Positions 62,790 through 64,000 of a stretch of DNA of 64,000 nucleotides are shown here, piece by piece. Each line of letters starts with the position of its first letter. The stretch's first letter is position 1. The notes below the pieces were generated by a model that ran no database searches, was not told the DNA's origin, and worked only from the letters and a program-made list of their open reading frames with translations. Made by a program: the position numbers and the translations under genes. The stretch is from Anaerolineales bacterium (GTDB lineage Bacteria > Chloroflexota > Anaerolineae > Anaerolineales > Villigracilaceae): positions 124,001 through 188,000 of the forward strand of contig JADGEO010000001.1 of the NCBI GenBank assembly GCA_016744335.1. Reading direction: 5' to 3'.

Positions 62790-62915
62790 TTATTTGCGCC
62801 AACGGACGAGATTCTCTTCGTCTTCATCTCTTTCTTCATGGCGCAGTGCGGGGAGCAGGCTGATTGCCATGAAGGGACTTACAAGAACGAACGTGATTAA
62901 TGCGAGTACGGGCAT
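62790..62915 (-). CDS. 41-residue single-pass membrane protein
   Basis: A short gene with GGAGG 4 bases before the ATG. The peptide is MPVLALITFVLVSPFMAISL then LPALRHEERDEDEENLVRWRK: one TM helix (about 2-22) followed by a charged cytoplasmic tail. SD, a clean hydrophobic/charged division and codon use support a real protein. Family unknown. Confidence 0.55.
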   Translation of the reverse strand: MPVLALITFVLVSPFMAISLLPALRHEERDEDEENLVRWRK

Positions 62916-62983
62916 ATCGCCTCCTTTTGGGTTTATGTCTATTGAAACACAGGCACATGAAAAAAGTTTCCCATATATATATA

Positions 62984-63017
62984 AAGAGACGACAGTTTGA
63001 TAAACTGCCGTCTCTTG
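62984..63017 (-). terminator. Terminator of the lipoprotein gene at the window end
   Basis: AAGAGACGACAGTTT (62984-62998) pairs with 63003-63017 with one mismatch, 22 bases past the stop of the minus-strand gene. Confidence 0.65.
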
Positions 63018-63038
63018 AATTCAAGCCATAGACTTGTT

Positions 63039-64000
63039 CTACGGCATTAACACCTGAATACTTTCTGTTATTACATTATTGCCTTCGTCAGATTCTGATA
63101 TAGCACCTGTCGTATCCACTTCAGCTTTAGTTGTAATGGATGCATACCAGCTTGTATATGCAAATGTGTCGCAAGTTTTAGTGACACTGTCTCCACCTGC
63201 CAGACTTGCGATATTCCAAGTGCACGAAGCAGTTGTGAAATTCTCTCCTCCCCTCCACTCAAGAACAAAAGCATCTGCGTCCGTTTGACCTTGATTGTAA
63301 ACGGTAATGCTAACATTTACATTCACTCCTTGTGTGGGCGGATTAGGGTTGAGTGTGAGGTTTGTTATAGTTAAATCAGGAGATGTTGGGGTATTTGTTG
63401 GCGTGGGCGTTGGATTAGGCACAACAATCTTCACCCAAAAAGGTCCCTGAGCATCTGCATTGATACCAAAAACGATATTATCATGGGAACGTAATTTGAA
63501 ATTACCCTGATAATTACCAGGGCTAACAGGTGCAGTGAGATTAACAGATATATCTATGGTTGCGCCAGGGGCTACAGAGCCGCCAAGAGCGGCAGAGGCT
63601 GGTGCACCCATCTGTTCCCCGCTATCAAAGAGAACGACATAATTAGCCCCCCATGTACAAGAACCGTCATTCTTAATTCGCCATGTTTTCGTAAAAGAGT
63701 CTCCTGCTGGTATTTCTGTGCTATCAGGAATAGTTACGTCTTTAACGAAGCTCCCGCGATTACAAGGAATCGGGATTTCTGTTGCCGTGCTCGCAGGAGG
63801 CACTGTCGAAATAGGCGTATTTGCGGCGGTCGACAAAGCCGTAGCCCCTGGTTGCGTTGTTGCCGATGGAATAACCGCACCAACAGCTGTTTCTGCCGCA
63901 TGGGTAAAAACAGCGGCTGAGGTTGAGGCAATCGTAGTTGCATCGGCATCTGCATCACTCTCGCCTGTTGGAAGGTTACAAGCACCTAAAAAAAGCGCGC
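63039..64000 (-). CDS. Lipoprotein with NBR1-like Ig and CARDB domains, 5' end outside the window
   Basis: The frame is open to the window edge, giving about 319 residues without the start. The edge reads ALFLGACNLPTG, so a lipobox Cys (LGAC) lies a few codons in and the signal peptide is outside. After an Ala/Thr/Pro linker come an NBR1-type Ig domain (FVKDVTIPDSTEIPAGDSFT in parts, KTWRIKNDGSCTWG) and a CARDB-like domain (PDLTITNLTLNPNPPTQG, SESDEGNNVIT), joined by a PTPTPTNTPTSP linker. It is a surface-exposed binding protein, function unknown. Confidence 0.87.
   Translation of the reverse strand, partial: ALFLGACNLPTGESDADADATTIASTSAAVFTHAAETAVGAVIPSATTQPGATALSTAANTPISTVPPASTATEIPIPCNRGSFVKDVTIPDSTEIPAGDSFTKTWRIKNDGSCTWGANYVVLFDSGEQMGAPASAALGGSVAPGATIDISVNLTAPVSPGNYQGNFKLRSHDNIVFGINADAQGPFWVKIVVPNPTPTPTNTPTSPDLTITNLTLNPNPPTQGVNVNVSITVYNQGQTDADAFVLEWRGGENFTTASCTWNIASLAGGDSVTKTCDTFAYTSWYASITTKAEVDTTGAISESDEGNNVITESIQVLMP

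Overview
The window looks like chromosomal DNA of a Chloroflexota bacterium, most likely class Anaerolineae. This is inference from style, not from a database match. Supporting points are the AT-leaning codon use, lipoproteins with long Thr/Pro/Ala-rich linkers, an LCP protein and MacAB-like exporter with no outer-membrane genes, many GAF-domain signalling proteins, a FIST protein, DUF389/DUF554 membrane proteins, and intergenic DNA packed with palindromic dispersed repeats. No plasmid, phage or CRISPR region is visible. The window opens in the last 60 codons of a GyrB-type topoisomerase and closes inside a secreted lipoprotein.

Layout. 1-5.9 kb: gyrB end, a very large multi-GAF histidine kinase and a FIST sensor protein. 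6.2-9.1 kb: a small accessory patch with a truncated RhuM-like gene, a UPF0175/DUF3368 toxin-antitoxin pair and an uncharacterised HEPN-motif protein. 9.3-23.4 kb: metabolism, including a trans-4-hydroxyproline dehydratase (HypD-type glycyl radical enzyme), an S1 protein, a fatty-acyl-AMP ligase, a cobalamin adenosyltransferase, a phosphohexomutase, and a tyrosine phenol-lyase behind an Lrp/AsnC regulator. 23.7-28.4 kb (minus strand): a TIR-formylglycine-enzyme-fold fusion and a MacAB-like ABC exporter. 28.9-35.4 kb: GltD-like oxidoreductase, membrane protein, SDR epimerase, Trm112-like, HEAT and LCP proteins. 35.5-38.2 kb (minus): two small membrane proteins, the SRP RNA and an MFS transporter. 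38.3-50.9 kb: a DUF488-RecQ fusion, a deacetylase-like lipoprotein, ClC channel, Mn-pyrophosphatase, a RHH/MazF-type TA module, a DUF5674 pair, a REP-associated transposase, deaminase, XdhC and an SPFH-HTH protein. 51.4-64 kb: zincin-like protein with a minisatellite tail, thiolase, PilZ, PlsC, a decayed transposase, dihydropyrimidinase, membrane proteins, a PLP enzyme, FmdB, a SelW-like selenoprotein with an in-frame UGA, trpS, dtd and a lipoprotein.

Main points. (1) The gene at 60875-61111 is almost certainly a Rdx/SelW-family selenoprotein (C9-x-x-U12) with a bacterial-type SECIS hairpin just after the UGA; ordinary gene calling would miss it. (2) Two neighbouring accessory insertions, the ClC gene and the TA module, are each followed by a diverged copy of the 3' end of the gene they sit behind. 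The divergence is largely synonymous, which suggests a shared insertion or recombination mechanism. (3) Part of the linker of the DUF488-RecQ fusion is encoded by a palindromic intergenic-type repeat. (4) Several genes have a -10 box 6-7 bases before the ATG and no Shine-Dalgarno, so leaderless transcripts appear common. (5) Several dispersed repeat families punctuate the intergenic DNA, and some supply gene stop codons.
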